Shown in pieces: positions 1 through 8,977 of a DNA stretch of 64,000 bases; the stretch's first letter is position 1, and every line of letters starts with the position of its first letter. The DNA comes from Prochlorococcus sp. HOT208_60m_813O14 (GTDB lineage: Bacteria > Cyanobacteriota > Cyanobacteriia > PCC-6307 > Cyanobiaceae). The DNA lies in the NCBI GenBank assembly GCA_002025945.1, contig MWOO01000142.1, positions 20,415 to 84,414 on the forward strand. Reading direction: 5' to 3'. The notes under the pieces were generated by a model that ran no database searches, was not told the DNA's origin, and worked only from the letters and a program-made list of their open reading frames with translations. Both the position numbers and the translations under genes were made by a program.

Positions 1-873
1 GTGTTTCTCAATTGCCTCTTTTAGTGTATTGCCAGCATCTAAAGGGGCCCAATTATTCCCACCAGAGGGTTCTGGTAATACCTCATCAATTATCCCCAAT
101 TTAAGTAAATCTTTACCTGTAATTTTAAGTGCTGATGCTGCTTCTGGTGCCTTCGCAGCATCTCTCCACAAAATTGATGCACATGCTTCCGGACTAGCAA
201 CTGTGTAAACACTGTGTTCGAACATCAGTAACCTATCAGCAACACCTATTCCAAGTGCTCCTCCTGAACCTCCTTCTCCTATGACAGTAGCTACAATTGG
301 GACTTTAAGTCCAAACATCTCTCGAAGGTTTCTTGCAATAGCTTCCCCTTGACCTTGTTCTTCAGCTTTTAAACCAGCATAAGCTCCAGGAGTATCAATA
401 AATGTAAGAATTGGCAAGGAGAATCTATTTGCATGCTGCATTAATCTAAGAGCTTTTCTGTAACCTCCTGGTTTTGCCATCCCAAAGTTTCTTACTACAT
501 TTTCTTTCGTGTCCCTTCCTTTCTGATGCCCTAACATCAACACCGGTCTGTTATTTATCGAGCCTATCCCTCCAATTAGTGCCATATCATCGCCACCATT
601 TCTATCTCCATGTAATTCGATCCAGTCATCACAAAACATTTGAACAAAATCCAAAGTACTAGGTCTTTGTGGATGTCTTGCTACCTGAATCTTTTGAGCA
701 GGGGTGAGAGATTTAAATATTTCTTCTCTTCTCCTAGCAGCTAAGGTTTCAAGCTGTAGAAGCTGTTGACTAACATCTACCTCTGAATCTCGAGCTAATT
801 CTTTAATTTGCTCTATCTGCTTCTCAAGTTCAACAAGAGGCTTTTCAAAATCAAGGAGGTAACGTTTAGCCAT
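1..873 (-). CDS. accA: Acetyl-CoA carboxylase carboxyltransferase alpha subunit, 3' end beyond window
   Basis: Transfers the carboxyl group from biotin carrier protein to acetyl-CoA to make malonyl-CoA, the first step of fatty acid synthesis. The reverse strand reads open from ATG at 873 to base 1, giving 291 codons. The protein starts [20 protein letters not shown], typical of AccA, and carries a Gly-rich [12 protein letters not shown] segment and an IPEPSGG-like segment (here LPEPSGG) near the cut end. About 40 C-terminal residues should lie outside the window. Only 3 bases separate it from the stop of the acyl-ACP reductase gene upstream, so the two are probably co-transcribed. Confidence 0.95.
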   Translation of the reverse strand, partial: MAKRYLLDFEKPLVELEKQIEQIKELARDSEVDVSQQLLQLETLAARRREEIFKSLTPAQKIQVARHPQRPSTLDFVQMFCDDWIELHGDRNGGDDMALIGGIGSINNRPVLMLGHQKGRDTKENVVRNFGMAKPGGYRKALRLMQHANRFSLPILTFIDTPGAYAGLKAEEQGQGEAIARNLREMFGLKVPIVATVIGEGGSGGALGIGVADRLLMFEHSVYTVASPEACASILWRDAAKAPEAASALKITGKDLLKLGIIDEVLPEPSGGNNWAPLDAGNTLKEAIEKH

Positions 874-876
874 AAT

Positions 877-1917
877 TTAAACAGTTAATACTTTAGGATG
901 CTTATCAAGTCCAATCGCAGAAAAACCATGCTTTAAAGATGCTGCTCCAATAAACTCCATCTTTTCAAGAGAAATGTTATTTCTTCCCCAACTAAAGTTT
1001 GTATGACACTTTTCAAATTCTAAAATCATAGCTTCTGCAAAGCAAGCAAACATCTCTCGCTGCGGGTTTTGCATTTCCGCAAGTTCCATCATATTCCAAC
1101 CAATATCATTAAAAAACTCTACTATACCTCCTTTCAAAACATGAATATTTTCACCCTGAAATTTCTCATCAAGATTCTTGGGGTATCCGCCATCAATCAT
1201 TAAACATGGTTTTTTTAAGTTATCTGTATCAATTTCAATAGTTTTAGGCATACTTGCAACCCATACAACAATATCCGCCTGAGGCAATGCCTCATTTAAG
1301 CTTGTTACGGTGCCACCATCTAATTCTTTTTGTAATAGCGCTAGTGGTTCTTGTTGTCTTGCTACCATAAGAAGTTCTGAAATCCCAGTTTTATTGATAA
1401 GCCATCTACAAACAGCACTACCAATATCACCTGTAGCACCAATTACAGCAACAGTTGCTTTTTTAAGATCTATCCCAATGCGAGGCGCATTAATTTCGAG
1501 TTGCTTACAAATGACCCAGGCGGTATGAGTATTGCCAGTAGTAAACCTTTCCCACTCTAATGAAGTATTTCTAATTTGTTTATGTTGTAGAAGATTAAAA
1601 TTCTCAAAAATAATAGAAGTAAATCCTCCCAAAGCAGTAATGTTAATCCCTTTTTTCTGAGCTAGTTCCATAGCATTTAGTACTTTTCTTCTAGCCGTTT
1701 TAAACCTAGAAAGCATTTCAGGAACAAAGCACGAATCTATATAAGAACCTTCAATAGATATTCCAGTAGCACTCTTAACTTCTACATTTTCAACAAGCTG
1801 AGGTGGAGCAGTACACCAAACATCCAAGTCGCCATCGGCAATATGATCAAAACCTAGCATCGAAGCTTTTCTTTTTGCATCTTCAAAACTGGTTGAGTGG
1901 CCAATTAACCCAAACAT
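877..1917 (-). CDS. aar: Long-chain acyl-[acyl-carrier-protein] reductase (AAR)
   Basis: Reduces fatty acyl-ACP to fatty aldehyde with NAD(P)H, the first step of cyanobacterial alkane synthesis. The 346-residue protein starts [18 protein letters not shown] and has a nucleotide-binding [13 protein letters not shown] segment near residue 160. The cysteine in MFACFAEAM (about residue 292) matches the position of the catalytic cysteine known in the family. It lies just downstream of the aldehyde deformylating oxygenase gene on the same strand, with a 108-base gap, and directly upstream of accA. Confidence 0.95.
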   Translation of the reverse strand: MFGLIGHSTSFEDAKRKASMLGFDHIADGDLDVWCTAPPQLVENVEVKSATGISIEGSYIDSCFVPEMLSRFKTARRKVLNAMELAQKKGINITALGGFTSIIFENFNLLQHKQIRNTSLEWERFTTGNTHTAWVICKQLEINAPRIGIDLKKATVAVIGATGDIGSAVCRWLINKTGISELLMVARQQEPLALLQKELDGGTVTSLNEALPQADIVVWVASMPKTIEIDTDNLKKPCLMIDGGYPKNLDEKFQGENIHVLKGGIVEFFNDIGWNMMELAEMQNPQREMFACFAEAMILEFEKCHTNFSWGRNNISLEKMEFIGAASLKHGFSAIGLDKHPKVLTV

Positions 1918-2025
1918 TTAAAATTTATAAATGGTTTCTATACAATGTTATGAACAATAGCACAGAGATAACTACTTAAATAGGATTGATTAATTATTAA
2001 AGTCCTTAATTAATTAGAAATGTAA

Positions 2026-2754
2026 TTAGACAATAGCTGCCATAGCCATTCTTGCAATTTCTCTATTATCTAGTCCTATTTCCATCAATGTATCTTGATA
2101 AGCAATCATAAACTCTTCCATTAATTCTTCTCTGTCCATAGCTAAAACTGATGCGTCATCTGCTACTTCATCTAACATCTTTTTAATTAATGGAAGATTA
2201 ACCTTATTAGCTTCCATTAATTCCTCTTTACAAGTAGATAGATTCTCTTTAAGCCACTCTTGACCATAATTTAAATGAAGATATTCATCTTTAACCACTC
2301 CCTCTGTTATTTTTTTTGCAAAAGGATCCGCAACTCTTATGTAGACGTTATAAGCAGAGATCGCGAAAGCTTCGATTAAAATAGCTTGAATTAAAAGACA
2401 TGTTGTTAAATTTCCTTTTTCAAGAGCAACTTGAAAATTACCATGTAATTTAGAAAAGAATTTTTTAGCAAATTCCATATCAGCAACTACACCTAAATTT
2501 CTTCCACATGCAGTAAATCCTTTTTTATGCTTCATTTCCATTCTTGCCAATTTAGTTAACTCCTCTAACTCATTTGGAATTAAAGTTGCTATTGAAATGT
2601 AATTATCATGAGCCTCTTGCTCTCCCTCTATAACAATTGCATTTATTCTGCTGTATGCATCCTTATAAGAATCTGTAGTGAAGTCGGGCAAATTTAAAGA
2701 AATCGGATTAGTCGATTCTTCAATATTTTTTTTATTTGATTCTAGAGTTTGCAT
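2026..2754 (-). CDS. ado: Aldehyde deformylating oxygenase (alkane synthase)
   Basis: Converts fatty aldehydes to alkanes (C15/C17 in cyanobacteria) plus formate. It is a ferritin-like di-iron protein. The expected carboxylate and histidine ligands are visible in EGEQEAHDNY, ARMEMKHKKGF, ILIEAFAISAY and DEYLHLNY. I chose the start giving MQTLESNKK, the N-terminus I recall for relatives; the frame also opens nine codons earlier at 2781 with MHNELKITD. Neither start has a clear Shine-Dalgarno sequence. It pairs with the adjacent acyl-ACP reductase. Confidence 0.94.
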   Translation of the reverse strand: MQTLESNKKNIEESTNPISLNLPDFTTDSYKDAYSRINAIVIEGEQEAHDNYISIATLIPNELEELTKLARMEMKHKKGFTACGRNLGVVADMEFAKKFFSKLHGNFQVALEKGNLTTCLLIQAILIEAFAISAYNVYIRVADPFAKKITEGVVKDEYLHLNYGQEWLKENLSTCKEELMEANKVNLPLIKKMLDEVADDASVLAMDREELMEEFMIAYQDTLMEIGLDNREIARMAMAAIV

Positions 2755-2865
2755 GTCAGTAATCTTTAGCTCATTATGCATGAATATTACACGATTATAG
2801 AGAGTTTATTTAAATATCATGAAAATAGTTTCAATTGTTAAGTCACATTTTTTACTTAAACTTAT

Positions 2866-3660
2866 TCAAGAATTGTTTGGCCAATCTGATTGCATCAGAT
2901 TCATAATCAATTTGAACCAATGATTAATCAATAATTCCTTTAAATTTTTCCCTAAAGACTCATTTGCCCCTCTGCTATCTCCAATAACACCTGATTTACT
3001 GAAGTCGTCAGTAAGCCAGGCAGTAGGCGCATTGCCCTCTAGACTCCAACCTTCAGGAATCTTTCCTTTATTAACCTCATTTGGGCGTTCATCGCCTACT
3101 AATTCTGGTTTCAAAGCCAGCATCAAACTTGTTTCAGCTAAAGAAGCATGAAGCCCATCCTCAATCTCAGTTTTTGTTAACAATTCACTCAATCCATTCA
3201 CACCACTCCATAAGAAACAAGGGAAAACTGCCATGCCTGGTGCGACACTTCTTAGCTCTCTTGCAGCTGTATTTAATAGTGAAATTTGACCTCCATGTCC
3301 ATTAATCAATATCAATCTTTTAAAACCCATTTCCGATAATTGACTTCCGACTTCCTTAATCAATGAGGTTATTAAATTTGAGGAAAGTGAAATTGTCCCG
3401 GCAAAACCCTTATGTTCTGGAGAAAAACCAATATATTGAGTTGGAAGTTTTTTTAATGGAATATCGGCAGAGAATAATTTTAAAACTTCGCTAATAATTT
3501 CATCAACAAAAATACTATCTGTCGCAAGAGGCAAATGCGGCCCATGTTGCTCAACAGCACCGAATGGCCAAATCACTGTAGATCTTTTATGTTTTGCAAC
3601 ACTCTCAATTTCTTGCCAGTTTAAATGTTCAAATTTATTAGGTATTGGTTTAAAGTTCAT
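2866..3660 (-). CDS. Creatininase-family amidohydrolase
   Basis: A 264-residue member of the creatininase/MftE fold, a metal-dependent amidohydrolase family. Metal ligands are visible in AVEQHGPHLPLATD (near residue 35), in the INGHGGQ motif (near residue 120) and in a downstream HASLAETS segment. Substrate cannot be told from sequence; creatinine is unlikely in a phototroph, and relatives act on formamides or peptide-derived cofactors. It is divergent from the S1-domain gene across a 66-base gap that holds a quasi-palindrome. Confidence 0.8.
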   Translation of the reverse strand: MNFKPIPNKFEHLNWQEIESVAKHKRSTVIWPFGAVEQHGPHLPLATDSIFVDEIISEVLKLFSADIPLKKLPTQYIGFSPEHKGFAGTISLSSNLITSLIKEVGSQLSEMGFKRLILINGHGGQISLLNTAARELRSVAPGMAVFPCFLWSGVNGLSELLTKTEIEDGLHASLAETSLMLALKPELVGDERPNEVNKGKIPEGWSLEGNAPTAWLTDDFSKSGVIGDSRGANESLGKNLKELLINHWFKLIMNLMQSDWPNNS

Positions 3661-3689
3661 TAATTTTAATTTTGAGTACTAACATTTAG

Positions 3690-3713
3690 AGTATGTTAAT
3701 AATTAATCATACT
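3690..3713. promoter_or_regulatory. Quasi-palindrome between divergent genes
   Basis: The arms AGTATG and CATACT are perfect inverted repeats separated by 12 A/T bases. They lie in the only 66 bases between the divergent creatininase-like and S1-protein genes. This could be an operator or simply AT-rich symmetry; no regulator is implied by sequence. Confidence 0.3.
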
Positions 3714-3726
3714 TATTTTACCTACG

Positions 3727-4944
3727 ATGGGAGTCAATAATAAAAATGCCCAAGATAATATCCAACCAAAGGGCAATAAAAAACCTCTTCAGGTACTTCA
3801 CATAAGCAAGAAAGATCCTCAAAAAAAATCTCAAGAAAAAGATAATGAACAAACCAATTCGCAAGAAGAAATTAAAAAAGAAAATATCGCAATCAAACCG
3901 CAAATCAACCAAGATCATTCAGTAAAAGAAATTGATGACAGAAATGAAAACACTAAAGATTTTGATATTTATCAACAAGATTTAACTAATCAAGACTTAA
4001 ATAGACCCAAAAATTTTTCTGAGAAAAACACAGATTTTCAATTAGAAAGAACTGTTGATGAATTCGATTTTGATGAAAGTGCTTTTTTGGAGGCTTTAAA
4101 TGAAAATGAGCCAATTGGGGCTACAGGAGAAACAATTTCAGGTAAGGTTATAGCAATCGAAAGTGATGGTCTATATGTTGACATTGGCGGAAAAGCACCT
4201 GGTTATATGCCTAAAAAAGAATGTGGTTTGGGAGTCATCACTAACTTTAAAGAAAAGTTTTCTATAGGCCTTGAAATGGAAGTTTTGGTTATCAAAGAAC
4301 AAAATGCTGATGGAATGGTAACAGTGAGCGCTCGGGCATTAATTCTTAGGCAAAGTTGGGAAAAGGTATCGAGTTCCGCAAAAAATGGAAAATTAATTAA
4401 CGTTTTAATTAATGGATTTAACAGAGGTGGTCTTACGTGTGATGTAGATGGATTGAGAGGATTCATCCCAAGATCCCAACTTGAAGATGGTCAAGACTAT
4501 CAATCTTTTGTTGGCAAAACTCTAAAAGTAGCATTTCTTGAGGTGAATCCAGAATCTAGAAAATTAGTTCTCTCTGAAAAGAAAGCATCACTAGTCTCTA
4601 AACTTACAAGTTTAGAATTAGGTCAATTAATTGAAGGAGAAGTTTTAGCAGTAAAGCCATATGGCTTCTTTATAGACTTAGGGGGAGCTAGTGGACTTCT
4701 TCATCAATCCTCACTAACAAATGGATCGATTCGTTCTTTAAGAGAAGTTTTTAGAGAAGGGGAAATGATAAAAGCTTTAATATCTGAAATTGACCTCGAA
4801 AAAGGGCGCATTAGTCTCAATACAGCTCTCCTAGAAAACTCTGCGGGAGAATTAATTATTGATAAGCAAAAAGTTATGCAAGAAGCCACAGAGAGAGCAC
4901 AAAAAACTAAAGCACTCTTCGATAAAAAAGAACAAGATAAATGA
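3727..4944 (+). CDS. S1 RNA-binding domain protein (ribosomal protein S1 homologue)
   Basis: A 405-residue RNA-binding protein with three S1 domains, roughly residues 132-215, 217-290 and 295-370. Each has the S1 pattern (ISGKVIAIESDGLYVDIGG in the first, IEGEVLAVKPYGFFIDLGG in the last). The first about 115 residues are charged and Lys/Glu/Gln/Asn-rich, with no recognisable fold. This resembles the second, shorter S1 homologue of cyanobacteria (Nbp1/Rps1b type) rather than the main ribosomal S1; that is inference. It overlaps the downstream Tab2 gene by 4 bases, suggesting coupled translation. Confidence 0.82.
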   Translation: MGVNNKNAQDNIQPKGNKKPLQVLHISKKDPQKKSQEKDNEQTNSQEEIKKENIAIKPQINQDHSVKEIDDRNENTKDFDIYQQDLTNQDLNRPKNFSEKNTDFQLERTVDEFDFDESAFLEALNENEPIGATGETISGKVIAIESDGLYVDIGGKAPGYMPKKECGLGVITNFKEKFSIGLEMEVLVIKEQNADGMVTVSARALILRQSWEKVSSSAKNGKLINVLINGFNRGGLTCDVDGLRGFIPRSQLEDGQDYQSFVGKTLKVAFLEVNPESRKLVLSEKKASLVSKLTSLELGQLIEGEVLAVKPYGFFIDLGGASGLLHQSSLTNGSIRSLREVFREGEMIKALISEIDLEKGRISLNTALLENSAGELIIDKQKVMQEATERAQKTKALFDKKEQDK

Positions 4945-5846
4945 ACATTAATAAAACAATGGATTCAGGTCTTAAATTAAAAATTTCAGATTGGGAATTA
5001 GACTTCTACTCAAGACCAATTATTGAATCAAATGGAAAAAAAAGGTGGGAGTTAATTATTTGCTCTACAAGAAGTTATAAGACAGAAGATATTTTTCTTT
5101 GGAATAAAAAATGTCCTGCCAATGAAGTTAATTCAGTATGGCTTACAAAGGCACTAAATGAAGCAATTAGTGAAGCAAAAAAACAAGGGTGGGAAAAACC
5201 ATCAATAGTTCGATTCTGGAGGTCGTCAATGAAATCGATCATTAAGAAATCTCTGGAGGCCGTGAGTATCGAGGCTCTTGTAAGTAGGAGAACTTACGAT
5301 TTATTAGATAGAATCGCATTTCTTGAGAAAGAGATTTATCCAAAGGAGAAAGGTTATGTAAGAGGTGTACTAGCTCCTACTTTTACTTCTAAAATGGAAA
5401 ACCCTCCTACACCTTTACCAGAAGAAGTAAGGGGTGATGCTTTAACAATCTCAGAAATATCAATTGGAGAATTAAAATCAGCAGAAAATTGGCCTATTGA
5501 ATTTGGAGAAATTTTCCCAATTCAGCAAGTTTTAGATGATAATTACTTGGTTCCAGGATTAAGACTTTTTAGCAAAGATAGATCATTAGCACTTTCTGCA
5601 TGGTTCAGTTGTTTAGAACCTATTAAATTAGTCATCAATAAGAACCAACTCATACTTGAAGCTTCAGAAGACGATAAGTGGCTGGTAACAGATTTGCCAG
5701 AAAAAGATGCAAACATTTTGAGTACAAAGTTTATGGAGAATAAAAAAAATTCTTTTGATTATCAATTTATTTCCATACAGGCAACGCCATACATCGAAAA
5801 ATTTGCAGGATTCTGGATCTTGAGAGATATTGAATTAATTTCATAA
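4941..5846 (+). CDS. Tab2/Atab2 family RNA-binding protein
   Basis: A 301-residue cyanobacterial Tab2 (DUF1092) homologue. The N-terminal SDWELDFYSRPI pattern and the C-terminal FAGFWILRD segment are typical. In algae and plants, Tab2/ATAB2 binds psaB mRNA and promotes its translation. A role in photosystem mRNA translation here is inference from the family. The ATG overlaps the stop of the S1-domain gene (ATGA), so the two RNA-binding proteins are probably made together. Confidence 0.85.
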   Translation: MNINKTMDSGLKLKISDWELDFYSRPIIESNGKKRWELIICSTRSYKTEDIFLWNKKCPANEVNSVWLTKALNEAISEAKKQGWEKPSIVRFWRSSMKSIIKKSLEAVSIEALVSRRTYDLLDRIAFLEKEIYPKEKGYVRGVLAPTFTSKMENPPTPLPEEVRGDALTISEISIGELKSAENWPIEFGEIFPIQQVLDDNYLVPGLRLFSKDRSLALSAWFSCLEPIKLVINKNQLILEASEDDKWLVTDLPEKDANILSTKFMENKKNSFDYQFISIQATPYIEKFAGFWILRDIELIS

Positions 5847-5855
5847 ATTCAGCTT

Positions 5856-5860
5856 AGGAG
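5856..5860 (+). promoter_or_regulatory. Ribosome binding site deciding an ATT start
   Basis: AGGAG lies 8 bases ahead of an ATT codon at 5869, inside the open frame of the YfiH-like gene. There is no ATG, GTG or TTG in that frame between the preceding stop (5836-5838) and 6076. This spacing is what makes ATT the favoured start. Confidence 0.5.
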
Positions 5861-5868
5861 CAGGAACT

Positions 5869-6651
5869 ATTCCATACAAAGAAATATATTTCTCAAAAAC
5901 TGAAATTTTTATTCAAAACAAAAAATTTGAATATTATTCATCACCTATCCTTAGTCAAAATAATTTCAAACATGCATATTTTACAAAATCAAGCTCTGAG
6001 AAATTTCTTCAATTATTAGGGAATCATTTTAATGAAAATCACATAAATTGTGTTTCCAATCAAATTCACAGTAATGTGATAGTTTTTGGATCACATGCGG
6101 GAGATGGTATTAAGACTGATGCAGATGGCCTTGTTGGTAATAAATGCAATCAAAACTTATGGATTTACACAGCTGATTGTATGCCAATATTTTTTGCAGA
6201 TAAAAGAACAAGAAATGTAGCAACCTTGCATTGTGGAAGGAAGGGCTTAGAAAAAAAAATAATAAAAAATCTGGTTAAAATTTTCGATAATTTAGGAACA
6301 TCTAGAGATAACTTACTTGTTGCAATAGGACCAGCGATTTCCAAGGAACATTATCTAGTTGATAAAAAGACACTCAAAGAATTTTATAGAAAAGCCGATA
6401 AAAAAAACATAATGGTAAATTTGACTCAAACTGAAAAAGATCTTTGTTTAAGTGATTCAAATCACTTCAAAGAAAAAAACTTAAATCAACTTGATCTTAA
6501 AAGATCTGCTTATAGACAACTTTTAAATGAGAACATTCCCAATACAAATATAGACATCTCAAATTTATGTACATACAAATTAAAAAATGAATTTAATTCC
6601 TGGAGAAGGAGCAAAACATTCTCGAGACAATGGAATTTTATTTGCTCATAG
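5869..6651 (+). CDS. YfiH/laccase-domain (polyphenol oxidase family) protein, probable ATT start
   Basis: YfiH/LACC1-type purine nucleoside-metabolising or polyphenol-oxidase-family protein. Family landmarks are HAYFTK (N-terminal), QIHS, the TADCMPIFF metal site and LHCGRKG. The first two lie upstream of the first canonical start (GTG at 6076), so a 191-residue protein from there would be truncated. Starting at ATT 5869, behind AGGAG, gives 260 residues, the usual family length. The gene follows Tab2 by 22 bases. Alternatives are another rare start such as ATA at 5884, or a small sequence error. Confidence 0.75.
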   Translation: MPYKEIYFSKTEIFIQNKKFEYYSSPILSQNNFKHAYFTKSSSEKFLQLLGNHFNENHINCVSNQIHSNVIVFGSHAGDGIKTDADGLVGNKCNQNLWIYTADCMPIFFADKRTRNVATLHCGRKGLEKKIIKNLVKIFDNLGTSRDNLLVAIGPAISKEHYLVDKKTLKEFYRKADKKNIMVNLTQTEKDLCLSDSNHFKEKNLNQLDLKRSAYRQLLNENIPNTNIDISNLCTYKLKNEFNSWRRSKTFSRQWNFICS

Positions 6652-6657
6652 AGATAG

Positions 6658-7008
6658 TTAACTTGGACAAATTTCACTAGTTAAGTCTTTGGCGACTAAT
6701 AATTCCGTCATCTCCTTAGTACCTTTAATATTAAAAACTTTGGCTAACAAAACATTCTCTTTGAAACCAAAAGGCTTTATTTTCACTTTGCTCCCCCTTG
6801 GGAATTCACTCTTAAGTAGATTAGTTGCCTCAATCTCATCATTTTCATTTACATCTACACAAAATAATCCAATAGTTAAATTTCTATTTTGATCCCCCAC
6901 CAAAATAGTATTTGAACTTTTAATTTGAAGAATTTCGGCCGAGTTTACTATTACAGGATTAAGGACAATCAAGCAGACTATAATTAAAATTTTTGATAAT
7001 TTTTTCAA
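6658..7008 (-). CDS. Small secreted protein with degenerate SNase-like fold
   Basis: A 116-residue protein with an N-terminal hydrophobic signal segment (residues 5-23, ending near VNSAE). The remaining pattern (IKSSNTILVG, LTIGLFCVDVNE, then EATNLLKSEFPRGSKVKIKP and ELLVAKDL) follows the strand and helix order of staphylococcal-nuclease domains. The arginines expected for catalysis are missing, so nuclease activity is doubtful. The family call is pattern-based inference. It stops 6 bases from the convergent YfiH-like gene. Confidence 0.55.
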   Translation of the reverse strand: MKKLSKILIIVCLIVLNPVIVNSAEILQIKSSNTILVGDQNRNLTIGLFCVDVNENDEIEATNLLKSEFPRGSKVKIKPFGFKENVLLAKVFNIKGTKEMTELLVAKDLTSEICPS

Positions 7009-7077
7009 TTCAGAAATATCTAAGTTTTTAAATTTATCTTAAAGTTGATTATTTAAAATTACGAGTTTTAAAAAAAA

Positions 7078-8841
7078 TTAGTCTTCACAATTAACATATC
7101 CAACCATTTGAGCATTACTTTTACCAGGAGGAACCATTGGATAACAATTTTCACCTCTTCTAACAAGGATATTAATCAAGGCAGGGCCGTCATGATCAAG
7201 CGCATTTTTTAATTCATTCTGTAATTTTTTTCTATCAGAAATTAAGTATCCTTTAACTCCAAAAGACTCAGCAAGTTTTACAAAATCAGGTTCGCCACAA
7301 CTCATATCAGATGAAGAATATCTTTCATCATAGAAACTTTCCTGCCATTGTCTTACCATACCTTGCCAGCGATTATTGATAATAATCAACTTTACGTTTA
7401 GACCATATTGAGATAAGGTTCCTAATTCTTGAATATTCATTAGGACACTTGCATCTCCTGCAATACAAATTACATCTGAATTAGGTAAGGCTGCTTTTAC
7501 TCCAATTGCCGCTGGTAATCCAAAACCCATAGTTCCTAAGCCTGCACTACTAATCCATTTTCTTGGAGAATTCCTAAGATATTGAGCAGCCCACATCTGA
7601 TGCTGTCCTACATCTGTAGTTATATAAGCTTCTGGTGAAAATTCCCTAACTTTTAAAAGAACTTCCTGAGGATAAATTTCTCCTTCTTTAGGCGGGTCAT
7701 ACAAAGGGTGCTTATGTTTCCAAAAATCAATTTTTTCTAACCAGTTTTTCGTCAGACAAGTAAATTTGTTTTTTAGAGATTTTTCATTAATTTTCAGAAC
7801 AGCTTTTGAAACATCAGCAACAATTGCAACATCTACACGTCTATTTTTATTAACTTCTGCTGGGTCGATATCTATATGAATTACCTTTGCATTAGGTGCA
7901 AAAGTATCTAATTTTCCTGTCACCCTGTCATCGAATCTAGCTCCAATAGCAATTAAAAGATCGCATTCTGTAACAGCAAAATTTGCATAAGCAGTTCCAT
8001 GCATTCCTAACATCCCTACCGATAAATTGTCTTTTTCATCAAAAGCACCCTTCCCCATTAAGGTTGTGGTAACTGGTATTTGATAATTCTTTGCCAAAGT
8101 TTTTATTTCATCATGAGCCCCTGAAGATATTGCCCCACCTCCTACGTATAGAAGAGGTCTTTCAGAATCTTCTATTAATTTAATTGCTTTGTTGATATCG
8201 CAATCATTAATTTCTCCATTCCTTTTAAATCCTTTAGGAATAATCTCACCAGGCAAAACTCTTTGGTAATTAAAGAACTCCTGACCAACATCTTTAGGTA
8301 TATCAATTAAAACAGGGCCAGGTCTTCCAGATGAGGCTATAAAAAAAGCTTCAGACACTACTTTCGCTATATCTGAAGGATCCCTTATTACCCATGAATG
8401 TTTCACGATTGGAAGAGTTATGCCAAAAATATCAGTTTCTTGAAAAGCGTCGGTCCCAATAGCAGGTCTTGGGACTTGACCTGTAACTACAACTAGAGGG
8501 ACTGAATCCATTTGCGCAGTGGCAATTCCAGTTACCAAATTTGTGGCACCTGGGCCTGAGGTTCCAAAACATACTCCTACTTGACCAGTAGATCTTGCAT
8601 ATCCATCAGCCGCATGTGAACCACCTTGTTCATGCCTAACCATATAGTGCTTTAACCAACCATCTTGTTCTGCCTTATGAACAGCGTCATATATTGGTAG
8701 TATGGCTCCCCCAGGATATCCAAATATAACTTTTACTCCATGAATTTTTAAAGAATCCATTAGTGCATCTGCACCAGTTATCCAAACTGGATTTTCATAT
8801 TTTGAACTACCCTTTGAAAAGGATCTCGAAGTAAGGGTCAC
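7078..8841 (-). CDS. ilvB: Acetolactate synthase large (catalytic) subunit
   Basis: Thiamine-diphosphate enzyme that condenses pyruvate to acetolactate (or with 2-ketobutyrate to acetohydroxybutyrate) in branched-chain amino acid synthesis. The 587-residue protein has the conserved catalytic glutamate in [16 protein letters not shown] near residue 70. The diphosphate/Mg site is [19 protein letters not shown] in the C-terminal third, followed by [13 protein letters not shown]. The regulatory small subunit is not in this window. Confidence 0.96.
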   Translation of the reverse strand: MTLTSRSFSKGSSKYENPVWITGADALMDSLKIHGVKVIFGYPGGAILPIYDAVHKAEQDGWLKHYMVRHEQGGSHAADGYARSTGQVGVCFGTSGPGATNLVTGIATAQMDSVPLVVVTGQVPRPAIGTDAFQETDIFGITLPIVKHSWVIRDPSDIAKVVSEAFFIASSGRPGPVLIDIPKDVGQEFFNYQRVLPGEIIPKGFKRNGEINDCDINKAIKLIEDSERPLLYVGGGAISSGAHDEIKTLAKNYQIPVTTTLMGKGAFDEKDNLSVGMLGMHGTAYANFAVTECDLLIAIGARFDDRVTGKLDTFAPNAKVIHIDIDPAEVNKNRRVDVAIVADVSKAVLKINEKSLKNKFTCLTKNWLEKIDFWKHKHPLYDPPKEGEIYPQEVLLKVREFSPEAYITTDVGQHQMWAAQYLRNSPRKWISSAGLGTMGFGLPAAIGVKAALPNSDVICIAGDASVLMNIQELGTLSQYGLNVKLIIINNRWQGMVRQWQESFYDERYSSSDMSCGEPDFVKLAESFGVKGYLISDRKKLQNELKNALDHDGPALINILVRRGENCYPMVPPGKSNAQMVGYVNCED

Positions 8842-8977
8842 TAAAGAAATTCAATATTTAATATAAATATTAAACTCAATTAAATACTTTTGCCTCATTT
8901 AGAAATGTAATGTCAGAAATTTATTCAAAAAATCTTTTAAAAAATTTAAAAATTTTCAAATAAATATAAATTTTTCT

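Noticed and set aside
474..662. Plus-strand frame of 62 codons
   Set aside because: Antisense to accA, which is unmistakable on the other strand.
3718..3918. Minus-strand frame rich in Phe and Ile resembling a membrane helix
   Set aside because: It is the reverse complement of the Lys/Gln/Asn-rich N-terminus of the S1-domain gene; the hydrophobicity is a codon artefact.
8857..8874. TTTAATA/TATTAAA inverted repeat just upstream of ilvB
   Set aside because: All A/T, expected often by chance in this composition; no supporting promoter or T-run.
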